Below, piece by piece: positions 1-11,470 of a stretch of DNA of 64,000 bases. The DNA is taken from NCBI GenBank assembly GCA_028583405.1, contig JAPTMU010000402.1, positions 86,935-150,934 on the forward strand, read 5' to 3'. Source of the DNA: Pogonophryne albipinna. Its lineage: Eukaryota > Chordata > Actinopteri > Perciformes > Artedidraconidae. The translations under genes and the position numbers were made by a program. Within the stretch, counting starts at the first letter, position 1; each line of letters opens with the position of its first letter. The notes below the pieces were generated by a model. The model was not told the DNA's origin. It did not search any database and was given only the letters and a program-made list of their open reading frames with translations.

Positions 1-150
1 GGCCTCTCATATGACGGACACCTGCACACTTGCTAGCCTGTTCCACTCTTCGTTTTCCAAATGCCAGGAAGGATTCTTGCCTAACTTCTGAAGGAAGTGA
101 CTCGGAAGACATGTGCTAACAAGCAAGCGTACTCGCGATTGAGAAACGGC
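1..150 (-). mobile_element. MITE, right part of a truncated 386-bp-family copy
   Basis: The sequence matches the last ~150 bases of the 386-bp MITE seen complete at 57948-58333 and ends in the terminal repeat CTCGCGATTGAGAAACG. The left part lies outside the window. No coding capacity. Confidence 0.7.
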
Positions 151-157
151 CACTGGG

Positions 158-548
158 TGTTTCTCAATCGCGAGTAAAGCTGCTCCAGAGCCACTATTTC
201 AAGCATACTACGTCATCGAGTGCCACCGAAGTACTGTTCCAATGTCCAGCATACTTGGAAATCTACCGAGCCCGGCGTACTTCGTTTGGAGAAATTTCGA
301 GGCTGCACATGTGTAGACTCCGCGGTCTTAAAATCCCCACAATGCTTTGCGCACGGACCAATTTCCCTAAATCTGTGGCAGAAAATGTAAGGCGGGGCCT
401 CTCATATGACGCACACCTGCACACTTGCTAGCCTGTTCCACTCGTTCCACTTGTTTTCCGAATGCCAGGAAGTATTCTTGCCTCGCTTCTGAAGCAAGAC
501 GCTCAGAAGACATGTGCTACCAAGCAAGCGTACTCGACATTAAGAAAC
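158..548 (-). mobile_element. MITE, second copy, head-to-tail with the first
   Basis: It starts with TGTTTCTCAATCGCGAG only a few bases after the previous copy ends, and finishes with a decayed terminal repeat (CTCGACATTAAGAAACAC). The interior follows the same order as the copy at 57948-58333 but is more diverged, so this is an older member of the family. Confidence 0.65.
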
Positions 549-994
549 ACCCAGTTACACGGTATGGTTAACATGGCCCAAATACCCGGAAATGCCAAGC
601 AAATGCTGTACCACGACGGTCGGTTGTTATTGTCAATATTAATATAATAATGACTTATCTTTTAATAGTCACACTCGATTTCGCTGATTTTCTTGTTTCC
701 CCAGCTGGTCAACACCTCTTTTAGCAGAAACAAAGGCTACATTAATGTATTAAATCGATGTTAATCTATGTGTGCGGTTGTGGAATTAACGGACGTGACG
801 TTGTGCGATTGAGTTGAGAGGCAACAACTTGGCTTCATGTTAATACATGGACTTCGAGTCGTGGCTGAACCTGTCTCTGTGGTCCTGCCTGACTCATCAT
901 ACTACTTCCCTGATGGCTCCAACAGGATTGTTGACATCCTCGTGGATTCATCTTCTTATTATAGACACATGCATTTCCAAACATTTGGTCTACC
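549..994. other. No recognisable feature
   Basis: AT-rich sequence between the MITE pair and the Tc1 derivative. The short open frames lack recognisable domains and coding signals. Confidence 0.5.
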
Positions 995-996
995 TA

Positions 997-1829
997 CACT
1001 GAACAAAAATATAAACGCAACACTTTTGTTTTTGCTCCCATTTTTCATGAGATGAACTCAAAGATCTAAAAAAAAATCTATATACACAAAATAACCATTT
1101 CTCTCAAATATTGTTCACAAATCTGAAAAAATCTGTGATAGTGAGCACTTCTCCTTTGCCGAGATAATCCATCCCACCTCACAGGTGTGGCATATCAAGA
1201 TGCTGATTAGACAGCATGATTATTGCACAGGTGTGCCTTAGGCTGGCCACAATAAAAGGCCACTCTGAAACGTGCATTTTTGCTTTATTGGGGGGGTATG
1301 GGGGGGTCCGAAAACCAGTCAGTATCTGGTGTGAGTGGTAGGGTTAGGGTTAGGGGTAGGGGTAGGGTTAGGGTAATGTTGTGAATTGAGTGGCCCATGG
1401 TGGTGGTGGGGTTATGGTATGGGCAGGCGTATGTTATGGACGACGAACACAGGCCACTCGATTCACAACATTACCCTAACCCTAACCCTACCCCTCACAC
1501 CAGATACTGACTGGTTTTCGGACCCCCCCAGACCCCCCCAATAAAGCAAAAATGCACGTTTCAGAGTGGCCTTTTATTGTGGCTGCCTAAGGCACACCTG
1601 TGCAATAATCATGCTGTCTAATCAGCATCTTGATATGCCACACCTGTGAGGTGGGATGGATTATCTCGGCAAAGGAGAAGTGCTCACTATCACAGATCTT
1701 TTCAGATTTGTGAACAATATTTGAGAGAAATGGTTATTTTGTGTATAGAAAATGTTTTAGATCTTTGAGTTCATCTCATGAAAAATGGGAGCAAAAACAA
1801 AAGTGTTGCGTTTATATTTTTGTTCAGTG
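997..1829. mobile_element. Palindromic Tc1-like element (non-autonomous), TA target duplication
   Basis: Both ends read CACTGAACAAAAATATAAAC as inverted repeats, and each is flanked by TA (995-996 and 1830-1831), the Tc1/mariner target duplication. The arms are near-perfect inverted repeats of about 400 bases, so the element can fold into one long hairpin. Each arm carries telomere-like GGGTTA/TAACCC runs near the centre (1344-1375 and 1470-1494). The unpaired loop at 1396-1452 still encodes a piece of Tc1 transposase (see separate entry), which fixes the family. Confidence 0.85.
1396..1452 (+). pseudogene. Tc1 transposase remnant in the loop of the palindrome
   Basis: The 19 codons read HGGGGVMVWAGVCYGRRTQ. 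The run GGGVMVWAGV followed by an aromatic-glycine pair is the conserved segment between the catalytic aspartates of fish Tc1-type transposases. The rest of the transposase has been replaced by the inverted arms, so no active enzyme is encoded. Confidence 0.75.
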
Positions 1830-1837
1830 TATGATGT

Positions 1838-2110
1838 AAATGTATTATCTTTTCGATTTACACACGGCATCTATTGCACGTCTGTCCGTCCTGGGAGAGG
1901 GATCCCTCCTCTGTTGCTCTGCCTGAGGTTTCTCCCATGTTCCCCTTTAAAACTGTGGGTTTTCTCTGGAAGTTTTTCCTTGTACGATGTGAGGGTCTAA
2001 GGACAGAGGGTGTCGTATTGTCATACTGATATTTTGTACAAACTGTGAAGTCCACTGAGACAAATGTAACATTTGTGATATTGGGCTATATAAATAAACA
2101 TTGATTGATT
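1838..2110 (+). repeat. Dispersed retroposon-like segment with ATTG tail
   Basis: The block contains a stretch I recognise as recurrent in teleost genomes (GGGAGAGGGATCCCTCCTC, then a pyrimidine-rich part) and ends with TGGGCTATATAAATAAACAT followed by ATTGATTGATT. A short tandem tail of this kind is usual for LINE/SINE 3' ends. Family assignment is from memory of the motif and not precise. Confidence 0.5.
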
Positions 2111-2332
2111 ATAGGTTTTTGTGCATTTAAATGGTCTGCAAAGGCTAAATTCCCTGTTTCCTCCAGAGGGAGTTTCTCCTGGTAACACAACAGTAATATA
2201 TTATAATTACATAATATGTCACCCCCTCCCCTCCCCACCTACATGTCCATGCAGAGGAGGGGATCCTGGACAAGAGGCATCATGAAACAATGTGGATGTT
2301 CTCTCCGGCTTCATCAACAAGCTCTTATCCAA

Positions 2333-2335
<3 letters not shown>

Positions 2336-2386
<51 letters not shown>
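2336..2386. repeat. (GT)n microsatellite
   Basis: About 50 bases of uninterrupted GT dinucleotides. The cysteine-valine open frames across it are artefacts. The rest of 2111-3159 holds nothing I can identify. Confidence 0.95.
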
Positions 2387-2387
<1 letters not shown>

Positions 2388-3159
2388 CATTACATTGTTG
2401 TTGTCAAATCAGGTCAACAAACTACAGAGCACCCTCCTCCCTCAGTGTCAGAAAAAAAAGTAGTGGAAGTGTTCAGAAGAGTCATGGAAACAGGTGATTT
2501 TATATTAAACAACTCATATGTTTTTTTAAATAAAAAGGGTCAGTAGGTCTGAACACAATCAGACAGTATCTTTATTTAGGGAGGAGGTGAACAATTGGTG
2601 TTTAATAACAACATGAAGCCAGGAGAAGAGTTTTCCTCTCCAGACTAAAAGGATTACATTCACAACTTTTCATGTCAGTTGCCCCTAGAGGGCGCCGTCA
2701 CTCCAACCTCTACACCCTCCCCTTGTACACATAAAATAATACACTGGGAAAAATAAGATATACCTTTATAATTATCATACTGATGTAAACAACTTAAAGA
2801 TTACATTTCCATTTTTTACTCCGTTTCAAATATACCTGTCTAATCTAGAAAACGGACGCGTGCATTGGTGTTTGTTTATTTACAGAGACTGTTGCAAAAA
2901 CCAATCAGTTTACAAAATCATATTTAAACAGGACATATTCTGCTCATTTTCAGGTTCATATTAGTATTTTGTGCCTCTACTGTGACATGTTTCCATGCTT
3001 TAATGTTCAAAATCTCTTTATTTTCTCATACTGCAGCACCTCTTTTCACCCTCTGTCTGAAACCAGAGCCCAGTCCGATCAGGACTTGACCCGGCGACCC
3101 TTGTGTTCTTCAAACCAAGTCCCTACAAATGTTATTTTTGTTGAAGCTCCGTCCCACAT

Positions 3160-3895
3160 CAGAGATGGCAAAGGTACACACACCCTTCACTCAAGTAGAA
3201 GTACAGATCCACACGTTTGAATATACTCTGGTAAAAGTGGAAGTACTACTGACTAAACTTCTTTACTCAAGTAAAGGTAAAGCAGTTTGGGCTTTAAAAT
3301 GTACTTATAGGTTAAAAGTAGCCATAACTACCAACTGTTTTATTGAGTCAAGCTGGTAACTGGACCTCACTATATTAATATAACATTATACATCTATTTC
3401 AAATTGTAATACTGTCATTGTCACATACGCTGATCATGTTTTCTGTATGACATTAGGTGGAACCAGGATGCTTCTCCCATTTATGTGAATATTTTTTTTA
3501 ACTGAATCAGAATACAGATTTGCTCAAGTTTACCTCAACCTTTCCCGTGTCAATAAGTGTATGATTAATTGGCTGGTGTACGTATGTTTGAAAATATCTT
3601 GTAAGTTATTGTTTGTCAATAATGATAATATGCGACTTATTTATTTGTATTGTTATTTTTTATCTTTCCTTGTTTTATTTAATTTGTATATCATTTTTGA
3701 ATGTTTCCGTACTATTACTGTTGTGTTGTTCTGTATGGGGGGGGGGGGGGGGGGTAAATGGGTGAAAAAGACTGGAGAACATGCACACTCTTGTATTTTG
3801 TTTATGATACTAAAGTAAAGCGATGTCTTGGAGTAGAACTGATACCAGACAAATCTACTTAAATACAGTAACAAAGTATTTGTACTTCCCACAAC
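3160..3895. mobile_element. Probable hAT-type non-autonomous element with degenerate ends
   Basis: It begins CAGAGATGGCAAAGGTACAC and ends in ACAGTAACAAAGTATTTGTA followed by CTTCCCACA. I recall this start and end as the two sides of a common fish repeat whose intact form has CAGAGGTGG-type ends. It includes a 19-base G homopolymer (about 3736-3754). No clean target duplication is visible. Confidence 0.4.
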
Positions 3896-6480
3896 AAATG
3901 CTGTAGGTTTATCACATTGTTAATCATATACCGGACTCATGAGCTAAATGTAGCCCTGTTGATCCTAAAACATTGATACGGAACCATGTCTGACCTCCCT
4001 CTGAACATTCAGTATGTGAGCATTAGCAAAACAGGAAGAACTCAGCTGCAGCGGGACCTGGTGCTACAGCTCCCCCTGCTGGGGAATCAACAATGTGGAA
4101 CACTTCAATTGAGCAATGAGTTGACATAATCTACTGAAGGTAGTAACAATGTATACATGTATCCTCCATTAATGCAGCAGTATGACCATGCTTTCTATTA
4201 GAGCCCAGTTACTACAGGTGATGCATGTAGAATCAGAATCAGGGAATTTAATTATCCCAGGGGAATTGGTTTTCAAAAATAAAATATGATATACAGATAA
4301 GTCATAGGAAGGTGCCAACAAATAAATAAAGACAAATAAAATAGAAATTAAATGTAAAATGCCCCATAAAAGTTAACAAATAAAGAGTGTAACTATAATG
4401 GAAGGTATTTCTGGACACATTTTTCTGTAGACCGTTACCGTATGAAGAACATAACATTTTAGTTGGCATAAAGAAAGTTGTGGATCCTGTAAGCAGCATC
4501 AGGCTGTAAAACCTTTTACATATTGTTTAAATATCTTTCCTGACTATATGTAATCTTTAAAACTCTGCTATAGGCAGCATTAGCCACATTTACAAACCTA
4601 AAGACATGTATTTTAAATCATGCATTCAGAATATATACATTTTTGATAAACTCTGGGAGTGAGATTTAAAACCCATTTTCCACTTTCAAGAAATCACTTC
4701 AAGTGTAATTGAAAAAGGAATTTATTCAAGTTCAACAAGAGGCAAGCTTTGTTAAAACATTTATATAAATATATAAAATAATGTATGTTACATTGCACAG
4801 TAAAACAGGCCCGGAGCCTAAAAACACAAAGTACACAAAGAGGAAGCAACAGTTCAAACACAGGACGATAAACATCTGATTAAAACGGATTCCTCTCTTT
4901 CGCATTATTTACCTCATGATATATTTTAATGGAGGACTTTTTGGGATGCCACATTTTATTTGCAAGTCAAAGTGTTCTGGGGAAAAGTTTCGCTTGTGGT
5001 TAGTTCCCTCTATTCTCAGCAGATCATGAGAATAAGGCCACGATTGTTTTGAAAAAGTAGAATTTTGTCACCGAGATCCATTGATTGGCCAGGTAAAATA
5101 TGATTTACGGCTCTTTAAAAAGTCTTACCATACATACAATATCACATACAGGTTTTTAGATATTTGTCTCCGGTATAAAATAAGGGTAATGGAATTATTT
5201 TTTTGTGTTGGAAGTTTGAAAAAAAAAAAAAACATTTAAAAAGAGTTAAACTGCAACAAGTCTACTTTCTGTTGTAAAATGTGCTTTAAAAGAGAGAGAG
5301 ACACTGAGGTTTATAATACATTCAAATCACCTCTATTGTATTGATTACAATCTCCGAAAACCAGCATGCATGTAGAGAAATCTCCCAGTTGAAAAAGGAC
5401 TTATTTTGTCGAACTGACCCTTTTGTCGAATTGACCCTTTACACTCTCCAGCTGCACATTTTAAATGTCACAGCATCCATGGAAATCCTCGGCTCTCTGC
5501 GTCAGACTAACTGTGGCTCAGCTCGATTTGCATGGCTCCCGTTTACAGCATTTGGTTAAGAGCTAGGGGCGGGGCTGCAGCTCCAACAGGAGGTAGAAGG
5601 AGTGTTAAAGACCCCACACACACACAGTGCTGAGATCTGCCAGATGAACTAAGATTATGAAGAAGAAGGTGCCACCTGGTAACATGTTCATATGATTATT
5701 ACTGTACATTGTTTCAGATCAGTAATGGTATGTTTGAAATAAACCAAGTGATACCACAATTCTTTTTATATGGTTGGAATCAAGTGTTTATGAGGACTTG
5801 TGCAGCCACCATAGACTTTGACCTTGTATTATAATAAACCTGCAATGAATCTAATGCTTTTATAGACTAACACATATGTATATATTCACTGCCATCAAAT
5901 GACCTTTAGGTTGGCCATCTTGTATCATGTGCAATACTAATATGAAAAAGTGACGATTTTGTACGTTTTCCTCAAAACTGGGTGTGTACTTGAGGCTTTT
6001 GGAGAAAAGTGATGTGAAGAAGATAAAAGTCCGCTGCTTCTCACTTTGTAGTGCTGTCCCACCTCCCCTGTTACCTGACTGACACGCTGGGACTTCATAC
6101 AGAAAGGGCTCAAGTCCAGCTAAACAAACATTTAAAGCTTTTGGCACAGGTTAATAACGGCAAAACATGTTCCAAGATTATCACCTCAGTGGTTGTGTTA
6201 TGAGTGGCGAGTACAGTTGTGTGATTTTTTTGGGAACTTGTGGCACTTAAAAAAAAAACATAGTCCATTGTCTCAGCTCAGGTGTGAGTGTTGAAGGAGC
6301 AGCTCTTCCTTCCTTCAGATGTCAGAGTTAGGAGTTGCTTGTTGTCTCACAGCCTGAAATGTTCTGTTTTTTGCCAGAGCAGTGAGACAGATGTTGCTCA
6401 CTAACGGCATTCAATTCCCTCAGGATGGTGGAATTGGAAGAACATTTTTCCCAACACAGATATAAAAGCAGGAGGAAGAC
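3896..6480. other. Non-coding, mostly featureless; possible 3' region of the RING gene
   Basis: AT-rich sequence with no open frame that resembles a protein. A short stretch near 4229-4290 (GAATCAGAATCAGGGAATTT) looks like a worn LINE/SINE tail. Because the RING gene above it may have a further 3' exon or a long 3' UTR on the minus strand, part of this interval may be transcribed. Confidence 0.4.
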
Positions 6481-6491
6481 AGGATGTGATG

Positions 6492-8281
6492 TCACTCACC
6501 GCTGTCCTTGTTTTTATGGAGGAGGAAGATGATGATGCTGGTCAGCAGCACCATCATCATCACCACGGCGGTCAGGAGGAAGGCTCGGCACACGGGCCGG
6601 CCCGTCAGTCGGAACAGAGCTCCGCCCAGGCCGGGCACCTCTGAGCGGCCCCCGACAGGTGGGCTGGGAAGCCCCACGTCAAGTGAGCGGTTCATGGACC
6701 TCAGAGAGGTCAGTGACCTGCGACCCCAGCGCAGGTGACCTTCAGTCGACCTTAATGAGAAACACAGAGCGTTATTGATCAAGTGATGATCTTTCACTGC
6801 TGGAGCTATTTGTTCTGTAATTATAAACTAACATTGTTATGGTTGATTTAAAAAAGGGACCTGATAATGCTCTTTTTCAGCTTTATATTTGTATTAAGTG
6901 CCTCTACTGTGACATGTCTCCATGCTTTCATATTTTTTAAAAAGGCTGTTTTTTTTCTTCTCATGTGCTTCAGCACCTCTTTTCACCTCTGGAGGGAACT
7001 TTGGGATTTAAAAAACCTATAGAGCACACTACAGGAAAGGGAAAACAGCACAATAGAGCCTCTTAGGATTTTCTCTGGCAACTCGGCGGACATCTGATTT
7101 TGAGATTTGTTGTTTGTATGAGTCAAATCAACACAACAACAACAATCAGTTAGAGAATGATACATCGAATGAATGTGATTCATTGAACAAACATATTGAT
7201 TGCAATATTATGAATTGAATAAAAACACCCAAAAAATAGAAATGTAGTATTAAAAATACATTTGTATTTTTTAGGTAAAAAACTGGCACATTGGGCAAAT
7301 ACAAATTGTATTCAATTGATAATATTGCAATCAATTTACATTGCATATTAATTTTAACCAACATCCCATAAATGAAAAGATAAAAAGCAGCAATACCAAA
7401 GAAATAAATTCATTACATTTTAAATGTAGTTTTAAAATGTCGTAGGTTAGTCCGAGAACCCTGAGACCCACAGATATGAAGCTTTTAAAAAAAGCATTGA
7501 AAGTGAGAAACACAGGCAGCATGTTGTTGAATTGTTAAATGGTATTTCTTTAAAAAAAAGCTATATATTGTTACCTTTTGACCTGCAGCTTCCCTTTGTT
7601 GCGCACGAAGCGGATGCTGTACACTCGCTGCATGGCGGCCGGCAGGTAGGACAGCATGTCAGAGTTGGTGGCCAGCCGGGGCAGGCCCAGGGTGGGGAGG
7701 GGGGTGAGGCCTCGGCACAGCGGGCACTGGATGGCGTTGGGATCAGCCGACTTGACGTTCATGCGCGCCAGGCACTCTAGGCAGAACGTGTGCTTGCACT
7801 GAAGCATCTTGGGACAGCGGAAGACGTTGTTGAACTGGCTGAAGCAGATGGAGCACTCCAGGTCAGGGCAGCTCTCCTCGGAGCACTGCGATTGTAGAGG
7901 GGACGGGCGGAGGTCTGGGGACAAGGTGATGACTGAGATCTGGCTTGATGGGGGGGTGACGAGGGCAGGATAAGGGTTCAGTGTGGGAGCAGATGGGGTT
8001 TGAGCTGGAGATGGGACTGGAAGTAGGCTGTGAGGTCTGGAGCTGAAGACAGAGCCTGGATCTGAGGCTGGAAGTGTTGAGGTGGGGCGGTCTGAATACG
8101 GTGATGGGAGAAGGTTTAGACCTCCATCTTGGTTTGATGAGGCCGCATAAAGTGTCACAGAGCTGAAACCCGTCTGGACGACTGTAGCAGAGGGCAGGGA
8201 GGACTGAGATGGATGATGGGAATTGTCATAAGTATCAGGAGGTAAATATGGAGATGGATTTGTGTCCCTGTAGGGATTCAT
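6492..8281 (-). CDS. Membrane-anchored RING-type E3 ubiquitin ligase, RNF183/RNF223/RNF225-like
   Basis: Two coding exons on the minus strand: 8281-7575 and 6750-6492, joined across an 824-base GT-AG intron (AG|GTAACA donor, CATTAAG|G acceptor), giving about 321 residues. Residues 1-140 are Pro/Ser/Thr-rich and probably disordered. A complete C3HC4 RING follows: C143, C146, C162, H164, C167, C170, C186, C189, spaced Cx2C-x15-CxH-x2-Cx2C-x15-Cx2C. Near residues 290-313 lies a strong hydrophobic segment (AFLLTAVVMMMVLLTSIIIF), then a short basic tail, which predicts a C-terminal membrane anchor. This layout is typical of the RNF183/223/225/152 group of organelle-membrane ubiquitin ligases; the exact orthologue is not decided. 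The stop TGA sits inside a very good donor (GCG|GTGAGT at 6500/6499), so the protein may instead continue into an unseen 3' exon. The start follows a splice acceptor by 37 bases. Confidence 0.85.
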
Positions 8282-8318
8282 GACTTGCGAAGGAGCGATT
8301 TAAAGGAGGGGTGGAGCT
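8282..8318 (-). other. 5' UTR part of RING exon, preceded by splice acceptor
   Basis: On the minus strand a pyrimidine-rich tract ending CCCCTCAG precedes AGCTCC..., 37 bases before the RING start codon. This predicts at least one upstream non-coding exon. The segmental-duplication boundary (about 8323) falls inside this acceptor tract, so blocks B and C carry the upstream intron-like DNA without the coding exon. Confidence 0.5.
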
Positions 8319-8937
8319 CTGAGGGGATGAACAGATGGAGGATGTTGAGCTTTCAGCCGTCAGCAGGGACATGAGGCATCAGTAGCACGGAGGATGGAGG
8401 ATGATGAAGAAATGATGAAGATGCTCCTGCGGCAGCCTAAGTGTCCAAATCAAAACGTTATCTATAGATGAAAATACAACATCACCCACCAGGATTACAT
8501 TTCACAGACTCACAAAACAGGGAAAACAGTATAAAAACATCTCCTTCTTATAAAATTACATTATTTCTTTTTATTCTGAAAAGAAATCCCAACAAGCAAA
8601 CTCTTAACTCCAAGTAAAAGAAAACGCCAAAAGTCAACAGCTTTTCTGGTAAAACTTAGCATTTTGATCTGTAGTTGAAGAACTGATTTCCAACTGCACT
8701 TTGACATCATTCTCACGGTTTTCATACTGTCTCTGTACATGATCATTCATGTCAGTCATCAGAAGTGTGCATCCTGATGACGGTACACTCTGCAAACAAA
8801 CAGCTGACATGTTGTGAGAAAAGTATAATTAAAATACAGACTTCAAAAAAGTGCACAGTAAAACTTTTTTTAGGATTTGCAAATCAAGAGGATGTTAAAA
8901 AGGGAACATTTGCCAACTAAACAATGCTCAAAGTTAC

Positions 8938-8997
8938 ATTACATTTAGCTGACGCTTTTATCCAAAGCGACTTACAATAAGTGCGTTCGACCAAGAA
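8938..8997 (-). repeat. V-SINE-like 3' tail (block A)
   Basis: On the minus strand it reads TAAGTCGCTTTGGATAAAAG then CGTCAGCTAAATG, the very common fish retroposon tail. Equivalent positions are about 42856-42915 in block B and 63050-63105 in block C. Confidence 0.6.
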
Positions 8998-9198
8998 GAT
9001 ACAACCTTGAAGAAAACAGAATCATATAAGAACATCAGGTTTCATAGAGCCACACATTTCAAGTGCTACTCAACTGGCTTTAGATAAGCCAGTCCTTTAT
9101 TAGTAGCCTTTATAAGTGCTTTGTTCGTAATTGTTGGAAATCAAATACAAAGGTGCCCACTGAAATAAGTTCTTCCCTGTCCTCTGTTACACATGATG

Positions 9199-9253
9199 TA
9201 TCACATATATATATATATATATAACATTTTACCAAATCAATATATATATATAA
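9199..9253. repeat. AT microsatellite with internal 30-base duplication (block A)
   Basis: A short (AT)n followed by a repeated unit (ATAACATTTTACCAAATCAA) and a second (AT)n. Block B has one longer AT run at 43122-43160, block C a 260-base compound array at 62574-62843. Confidence 0.85.
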
Positions 9254-9487
9254 CATTTTACCAAATCAAAAAAGGGATCGTGTTGACGTACATTCAAGTA
9301 CTACTACATCTCTAATCCTGGCCTTATAAATGTGTCCATGAATCAGATTTAAAAACTTGACTTAAGAACCTAAAGTCACCACATTTATCATGTTGAAACA
9401 TATAAATAAAGTTATCTAAAACCTTTTTTCCCTTTCCAAAGCTTAAAGAGAACCCGATGAATCTATTGAAAGAGAGACAGTACTCAC

Positions 9488-9515
9488 CTCCACAGTAATG
9501 GAGAGCTACAGTCAT
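9488..9515 (-). other. Candidate exon end with strong donor (block A)
   Basis: On the minus strand ATG plus eight codons run into GGAG|GTGAGTACT, a near-consensus donor. It could be an upstream non-coding exon of the RING gene or debris of the hAT-like element. In block C (62314-62341) the ATG reads ATGGACTG, one base different, so the short frame is not conserved and coding use is unlikely. Confidence 0.25.
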
Positions 9516-9884
9516 TTTGAAGACATTAGCCGTCAGTACTATACTGCTCTTTGTGCAGGTTTAGGAAGAACTGGCGATGCTGGTCTGTATCCAAATAACA
9601 CAGTAACACTGTACCACACAACCGGATTCAGGTTCCAGTGTAGCTGGCGTCAACAGGAAAGAAATTTGCATCGCACATTTCATTTGAAAAAGGGAAATAA
9701 GATGCAAAACAAGTTGGTGCTTATGTTGTGACACTTGGGAACACCCGGCAGGGATCACCTAAAGCTATCAACACAACCCAAAATGTACAAAAGATCATAT
9801 ATACTGCAATGTATATCATCTGGCACACTGTATGTCTGTCCTCTTGGCAGACATGTCCTGTTACAATGTAGCTTTCCAATAAAA

Positions 9885-10075
9885 AAAGCTGGCCCTAGAG
9901 GGGGGGGGGCTAGTGGAGCCTCACAGCGGCGAAACTGTGGCGCGCTGTAGGTGCGCCACGTTTGCGCTTCAGATGAGGCTCCCTCCGCAAAATGAGCCAC
10001 ATTTTGCCTCACCTCAGCCTGCCTCACAGTCTGCGTGATCTGCGTGCCGTGTAGGGAGGGGCGGCCCTGTATAAT
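9885..10075 (-). mobile_element. hAT-like terminal region (block A)
   Basis: On the minus strand it begins CAGGGCCGCCCCTCCCTACA and runs to CTAGGGCCAGC. CAGGGCCG-type ends are typical of hAT transposons. It lies next to the zinc-finger exon at 10106-10369. The pair of ends is not matched well enough to define one element. Copies: 43794-43984 (B) and 61757-61940 (C). Confidence 0.4.
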
Positions 10076-10105
10076 AACTTAATATCAAATGCAGTCATTT
10101 GGTCT

Positions 10106-10369
10106 TTAGCAACAGCTTGTGAGAGCAGCACATTCATCGGTGTTCTTTTTAATGCTGCCAGTTTGTTGATGGCCTGTGTGTTGATGGGACTTCTCATGCT
10201 CCCTACATTTTCCCCCTGCCTTTCGCCAGTTGTTAAATCCTCCTTTCACAAAACTCCCATCCCTGATCTTATCTGCACTGACGAGCTTCTTTTCTATAGC
10301 AGAGCAACAGAAGAAGCACACCGCATTATTACTTTCTCTTATAGTGAAGCTTTTTATAGACTGCTTACA
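10106..10369 (-). pseudogene. hAT-transposase-like zinc-finger exon (TTF/ZMYM type), block A
   Basis: A plausible acceptor (GCATTTTAG|TGT) opens a frame of 87 codons ending in a stop. Visible pattern: FFCCSA (Cys pair), then GGFNNWRKA, then HEKSHQHTGH (His cluster). This order, with an aromatic-GF-NW core between cysteines and histidines, is that of the N-terminal zinc finger of hAT transposases and their domesticated TTF/ZMYM relatives. No RNase-H-like catalytic domain follows, so it is a fragment. DNA binding would be the family role. No donor is evident at the end. Confidence 0.5.
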
Positions 10370-11470
10370 CTAAAATGCTAACTCAAAAATAGTAACTCAA
10401 AATAAAACTTTTGTATTTATTTGTTTAGTGAACTTTTTGGCGTTGCAGTTACAACTCTCCGCCAACAGATGTGGATGCTGCAGCCCCCTCAGCACCCCCC
10501 TTCCCGCGTCCATGCCTATAACTGAATCACCTCTCTCCTCACATCTTACTTATCTACGGCTGTTTGAGTAAATTTGATTATTCTGCTTGAAATTTTAATG
10601 AAAACCACTGTATCTCAGTTGACAAAAATGGAGCAGATCAGACCCATTTAATGAAATGACAGATTTGGCATTAGGGATCATTTTGCTTCTGTATCATTTA
10701 AAGCCATTCTGAAATTAATAACCAAGCCATGCTTCTTGCTGAAACACCTCAAACAGGAGATATCATACAATATGTAAGAAGTCATCTCATTATAGTGTTT
10801 TATTGAGTGTCACAATGGTTGGCTTTTATTTATTATATTAATTTAAAAAAGTCCTGTGAGATGTAACTAGGTGGAAACAGATCAGCTGATCTCCTATCAG
10901 TTCCTGATTATCTCTGAACTGGTTTTAAAAATATACATAAATATATAACAACAATTTTTAGACTACTCAGGACTAGCTGTAACAGGGATTCAGGCTTCTA
11001 CGTTTAAAACACACACACAAAAACAATTAAAAGTGACCAAATCGTGAGAAGATTCCTCACCAAACTGAATGCAAAAAGTAGGCAAGTTAGTCTACAATGT
11101 ATAACGTTAAGGAAAATACCTTCCAGAAACTGCAAAAAATAAAAATACAATCGCAGCTTGAATTGCTCTAAATTCGGCATTCAAGGCAACACGTATTTTG
11201 GACAAATCGCAATTTATTTATGCTTGGTACACCATCATGGCAGGATCAAGGACAGACAAAGTTGTAGTGTGTACCTTTACAATACGGACAGCCTTTTTTT
11301 CGATGTAACGCTTTGCTTTGTTAGCAGTCATCCAAGCCGATTTCACCTTGAGATTCTCTGAATATGTTTTACATTCAAAATAACCGATTTTGCAAACTGT
11401 CTGCCTTTTAACAACCAGGAAACTACAAGTGTAAGATGTATGAATGAGGGTTGGCGCACACTGCTCTTAC
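10370..11470. other. Block A spacer, no gene recognised
   Basis: AT-rich spacer shared with blocks B (44279-45388) and C (60348-61457). Open frames are short and without domains. Confidence 0.4.

Noticed and set aside
1344..1494. Interstitial telomere or chromosome-fusion site
   Set aside because: The GGGTTA-like runs are short, imperfect, and symmetrically placed inside the arms of the Tc1 palindrome, so they belong to the element.
2216..2546. CRISPR-like or satellite arrays
   Set aside because: Repeats in the window are microsatellites or transposon ends; there is no regular repeat-spacer pattern.
5860..6147. 95-codon minus-strand frame downstream of the RING gene as its last exon
   Set aside because: No acceptor of matching phase could be identified at its start and the residues show no conservation pattern; at best 3' UTR.
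7532..7780. Plus-strand 82-codon frame (GGRQVGQHVRVGGQ...)
   Set aside because: Antisense of the RING exon.
9755..10027. 90-codon minus-strand frame conserved in all three blocks
   Set aside because: Spans the hAT-like terminal sequence; conservation reflects recent duplication of the whole segment, and no domain is visible.
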